In this document: positions 22,139 to 24,707 of the stretch, piece after piece
Position numbering within the stretch: position 1 is the first letter of the stretch
How the letters are laid out: each line of letters starts with the position of its first letter
Assembly: GCA_965369605.1 (NCBI GenBank)
Contig: CBDURE010000044.1
Span: forward strand, 1-24,707
Direction: 5' to 3'
Source of the DNA: JAGGVT01 sp965369605
GTDB lineage: Bacteria; JAJVIF01; JAGGVT01
Length of the DNA stretch: 24,707 nt
Made by a program: the position numbers and the translations under genes
Notes under the pieces: model-generated
What the model was told of the DNA's origin: nothing
Databases searched by the model: none
What the model saw: only the letters and a program-made list of their open reading frames with translations

Positions 22139-23201
22139 ATGCTCCTCCGGTGAGTAGCTGCTGGAATTCAGCCAGATTATGGACATGCGCAATAGCCTCA
22201 CCACGTGTGATTTCCCCTCTTTGGTAAATCTCACATATTGAGGAGTCCATTGTTTGCATGCCCTGTTTATATGATGTTTGAATCATTGAGTAAAGCTGAT
22301 GAACTTTTCCTTCTCGGATTATATTCGCGACTGCTGAGTTATTAACCAAAACCTCAACCGCGGGAATTCGTCCCTGCCCATTCGCGCGTTTTAACAACTG
22401 CTGGGCGAATATTGCTCTTAGTGAGTTGGAAAACTGCAGTCGGATTTGTTCCTGCTGGTAAGGCGGAAATACATCTATAACCCTGTCGATTGTCTGCGGT
22501 GTGTCCTGCGTGTGAAGTGTGCTGAAAACAAGATGCCCGGTTTCCGCTGCTGTCATCGCCAGCTGAATAGTTTCAAGATCGCGCATCTCGCCGATCAGTA
22601 TGACATCAGGATCCTGCCTTAGCACATGTTTGAGCGCTTTGTTATATTCAAGCGTATCGGAACCCAGCTCTCGCTGGTTGATTACGGCGCGTTTGTGATG
22701 GTGCACAAATTCTATCGGGTCTTCGATTGTCATTATATGGCAGGCGCGATTTTTGTTGATTATGTCTATGAGAGCTGCCAGTGATGATGATTTGCCGCAT
22801 CCGGTAGGTCCTGTGAACAACACAAGCCCTCGTTTCATTTCAGCTGAGGACGCGACAACAGGCGGAAGGCACAGTTCAGATAACGACGGAATCTTGTCAG
22901 GCACCATTCGGATGACACATCCCATGTTGCCTTTCTGAAAGAAGCCGTTAATCCTGAATCGCCCGATATTTTTGAATGCAAACGCGAAATCAAGTTCCCT
23001 TTCGCGTTCAAGCTTATTAATCTGCTTTTCGGTCATCAGAGAGGTCGCCATCGCGCGGGAATCATCCGGTGTTAGAGGCGGAAGATTTGGCACAGGCCTT
23101 AACTCACCCATAACCCTGACCATTGGTGGAATGCCGACCGCAAGGTGCAAATCCGATGCTTTGACCTTGAAGGAATAGATTAACAACTCATCAATTAGCA
23201 A
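22125..23201 (-). CDS. pilT: type IV pilus retraction ATPase PilT
   Basis: A 358-residue hexameric ATPase that retracts type IV pili, powering twitching and DNA uptake. N-terminal ASDLHLAVGIPPMVRV (15-30), Walker A GPTGCGKS (131-138), Asp box TIEDPIEF, Walker B DVILIGEMRD (199-208), His box TAAETGHLVFSTLHT and the C-terminal IIREGKVHQLYSMI retraction motif. The start is TTG, with AGAGGT seven bases upstream and an in-frame stop just before it. No pilB is in the window. Confidence 0.95.
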   Translation of the reverse strand: MLIDELLIYSFKVKASDLHLAVGIPPMVRVMGELRPVPNLPPLTPDDSRAMATSLMTEKQINKLERERELDFAFAFKNIGRFRINGFFQKGNMGCVIRMVPDKIPSLSELCLPPVVASSAEMKRGLVLFTGPTGCGKSSSLAALIDIINKNRACHIMTIEDPIEFVHHHKRAVINQRELGSDTLEYNKALKHVLRQDPDVILIGEMRDLETIQLAMTAAETGHLVFSTLHTQDTPQTIDRVIDVFPPYQQEQIRLQFSNSLRAIFAQQLLKRANGQGRIPAVEVLVNNSAVANIIREGKVHQLYSMIQTSYKQGMQTMDSSICEIYQRGEITRGEAIAHVHNLAEFQQLLTGGAYAEI

Positions 23202-23235
23202 ATCGATGACCTCTTAAATGAAATAGCAAACAGGA

Positions 23236-23276
23236 CAAACCGTAAAGTTTGCCTTTATCCCCTTATAATCATTATA
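23236..23276 (-). promoter_or_regulatory. pilT upstream region with -10 box and CAAAC palindrome
   Basis: A minus-strand TATAAT at 23271-23276 predicts a start near 23264 and a leader of about 60 nt. The leader holds an inverted repeat CAAAC (23236-23240) / GTTTG (23247-23251) plus a further CAAAC just downstream at 23227-23231. It could be an operator or a small RNA hairpin. A canonical sigma-54 site was not seen here. Confidence 0.35.
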
Positions 23277-23375
23277 TCGTACAAGTTATCAAAAATCATA
23301 TTGGAATTGTTAAAAATTGTTTAAATCATCTTTTAGGTTGCATCAGAAGTGCCGGATTTATAGAAGGGTCTCCAT

Positions 23376-23394
23376 TTTCAGGCTGTTGAAAAAG
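23376..23394 (+). repeat. dispersed 19-mer repeat, copy 2
   Basis: Second copy of the repeat at 4732-4750, one mismatch. It lies in the 466-nt gap between pilT and the lipoprotein gene, which holds no recognisable gene. Confidence 0.55.
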
Positions 23395-23426
23395 GATGGT
23401 CGGCATGACGTTTTTGGCAAGATTTT

Positions 23427-23452
23427 GAGACACCTTCCGGAGGCGTCTCTAC
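23427..23452 (-). repeat. REP-like palindrome with GTAG foot
   Basis: A 23-nt hairpin (23427-23449: five perfect pairs, one mismatch, then four or five further pairs). Its minus strand begins GTAGAGACGCC, so the GTAG tetranucleotide abuts the stem as in RAYT-recognised REPs. The stem sequence differs from types A and B at the left end. Confidence 0.55.
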
Positions 23453-23509
23453 AAAAGCCACATTCTTCGAATATTTCATTCGCACATCAGCATTCATCTC
23501 TGAATCTGC

Positions 23510-23515
23510 TATAAT
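23510..23515 (+). promoter_or_regulatory. possible -10 box of the lipoprotein gene
   Basis: TATAAT, followed by a leader of about 150 nt. No convincing -35 box. AAGAGGT precedes the ATG at 23668. Confidence 0.35.
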
Positions 23516-23667
23516 AATACTAAATAAGGGGGTAGGATTCGTGTGAATGTTGCTCGTCAGAACCGGATAATAAATTGTCGAATAATCGTGTTGTTTTATG
23601 GAGATATGCATCATGCCTTTACCTTTATTTTGAATGTAAACCTGGTTCGCATTAGAAGAGGTAAAAA

Positions 23668-24707
23668 ATGAATCACCGAACATTAATTTATTCTTCTCTA
23701 CTTGCCGTTGCGTTTTTACTTTTCATCGGCTGTTCCGCCTCCAATCCTGTCGATACAGCTCCGGCAGATATTGAAATCGATTCCGAATTCAATTCATCCA
23801 TACTTGTCAGCGACAGGGATACTGAGGGAAATTCAATCGAAGGCACCGGACTTCTTGGCGTGTTCCATGCCCGTATCGAATTGGATACACTCAGTGGTGA
23901 GTTTGCACCAATTAGAACTTCAGCATCAGAGGATGTGCTGGAAATTGTTGATATAACGAATTTCCTTCTTCTCACGCCATGTTTCGACTGCATTAATCTG
24001 AAGAGCGTTGCATTAAACAGCGACGATAACCTGGTATTGGAAATAGGAATAAAACATCCTTTCCGGGCGCCTGATTTGACGTATCCGCCAACAGCGCAAA
24101 ATCGCGCGGACCTTCATGTTTTCAATATTGAGGGAACCATTATTCTTGAGAGTAATCCGGCTGACACAACAACCTGCTCAAACATGGGAGCAACAGTTGG
24201 TCCGATTGTGCTTGCCAACGCGGATGGCTACTCACCATATCTCGATTCCGCATTAGAGCCAATCATGCCGACAGCTGCAAATGTTCATCCATACATACTG
24301 CACTTTGATAATTTTACTTCTGGCAACTTCAGAAGATTATATAAATATGGATTCGAAGACATTGTCAATCCTGTTGGTAATCTGGTCATGAAGCAGGGAT
24401 CTGACTGGGATTACAAGGAATATGAGTTTAATCTGAACAATCTGGCCGAACCGTTTGAATTCATCTATGCTGTTGGATGCACATACGGCATCTCAGCTGA
24501 AAACAAAAGTGTCAGGCTGACTCCGACATATCGCATTCCGCAGTTCAATAAAAAGGCAGCGACTAAAGTGTATGTTTCGGAAATAATCGAAAATCCTCCA
24601 TATGGATTTGTGGCTGGCGATACACTTTCATCGGAAACGATTGTTATCCATGTCCTGGACATGAATTACGGCGTCGCGGTTGGAGAAGGCATTAATGAGA
24701 TGAGATT
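23668..24707 (+). CDS. predicted lipoprotein, partial (runs off the window)
   Basis: An unrecognised gene, open from the ATG at 23668 to the window end (346 codons read, no stop). A lipoprotein signal peptide is clear: MNHRTLIYSSLLAVAFLLFIGC with the lipid cysteine at C22. The mature part is acidic, rich in beta-strand-like segments and contains little Lys at first. It has two close cysteines (FDC region, about 111 and 114), the phrase KHPFRAPDLTYPP and the later SVRLTPTYRIPQF. It could be a surface or secreted beta-rich protein. AAGAGGT is well placed before the ATG. No function is proposed. Confidence 0.8.
   Translation, partial: MNHRTLIYSSLLAVAFLLFIGCSASNPVDTAPADIEIDSEFNSSILVSDRDTEGNSIEGTGLLGVFHARIELDTLSGEFAPIRTSASEDVLEIVDITNFLLLTPCFDCINLKSVALNSDDNLVLEIGIKHPFRAPDLTYPPTAQNRADLHVFNIEGTIILESNPADTTTCSNMGATVGPIVLANADGYSPYLDSALEPIMPTAANVHPYILHFDNFTSGNFRRLYKYGFEDIVNPVGNLVMKQGSDWDYKEYEFNLNNLAEPFEFIYAVGCTYGISAENKSVRLTPTYRIPQFNKKAATKVYVSEIIENPPYGFVAGDTLSSETIVIHVLDMNYGVAVGEGINEMR

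Overview
The window is a dense bacterial chromosomal segment of mid GC content, and no rRNA, tRNA or CRISPR array was seen. It comes from a motile bacterium that probably has an outer membrane: it carries flagellar stator genes (motA, motB, fliL), type IV pilus genes (pilT, pilC), a ComEA-like DNA-uptake protein and a lipoprotein. I cannot name the phylum. Several proteins are divergent or unrecognised and short palindromic repeats are common between genes, which would fit a poorly sampled lineage.

Left end (1-900): a REP-associated tyrosine transposase (RAYT) lies between mirror-image blocks of two different short palindromes, and a third block lies against the rdgB stop codon. Next (894-2658, minus strand) come three overlapping genes: a two-segment membrane peptide, a multi-cluster ferredoxin resembling the NuoG or hydrogenase N-terminus, and rdgB. 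Divergent from them is a threonine aldolase. It is followed by a secreted caspase/legumain-like protein, a repeat-rich gap, comEA, a possible 55-residue peptide and a radical SAM protein of the PflX type.

Middle (7.1-10.2 kb): two adjacent GT4 glycosyltransferases and a biotin transporter, BioY, with its own promoter. From 17.1 kb back to 10.3 kb on the minus strand runs an apparent operon: cysteine desulfurase, a degenerate IscU-like protein, mnmA, an AI-2E family permease and alaS. The desulfurase supplies sulfur, MnmA uses it for tRNA 2-thiouridine, and the IscU-like protein sits exactly between them. One segment of alaS has a clearly different base composition.

Right end (17.3-24.7 kb): motA-motB-fliL on the plus strand converge with pilT-pilC-(NtrC-type regulator) on the minus strand. 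The regulator looks like a PilR but its receiver domain has lost the phosphorylatable aspartate, and no partner kinase is in the window. The window ends inside an unrecognised lipoprotein gene.

The strongest candidates for something new are the RAYT locus with two REP families, the IscU-like protein with altered cluster ligands and a TPVAE repeat tail, and the kinase-less regulator of the pilus operon. TTG start codons are frequent (rdgB, alaS, motB, pilT).
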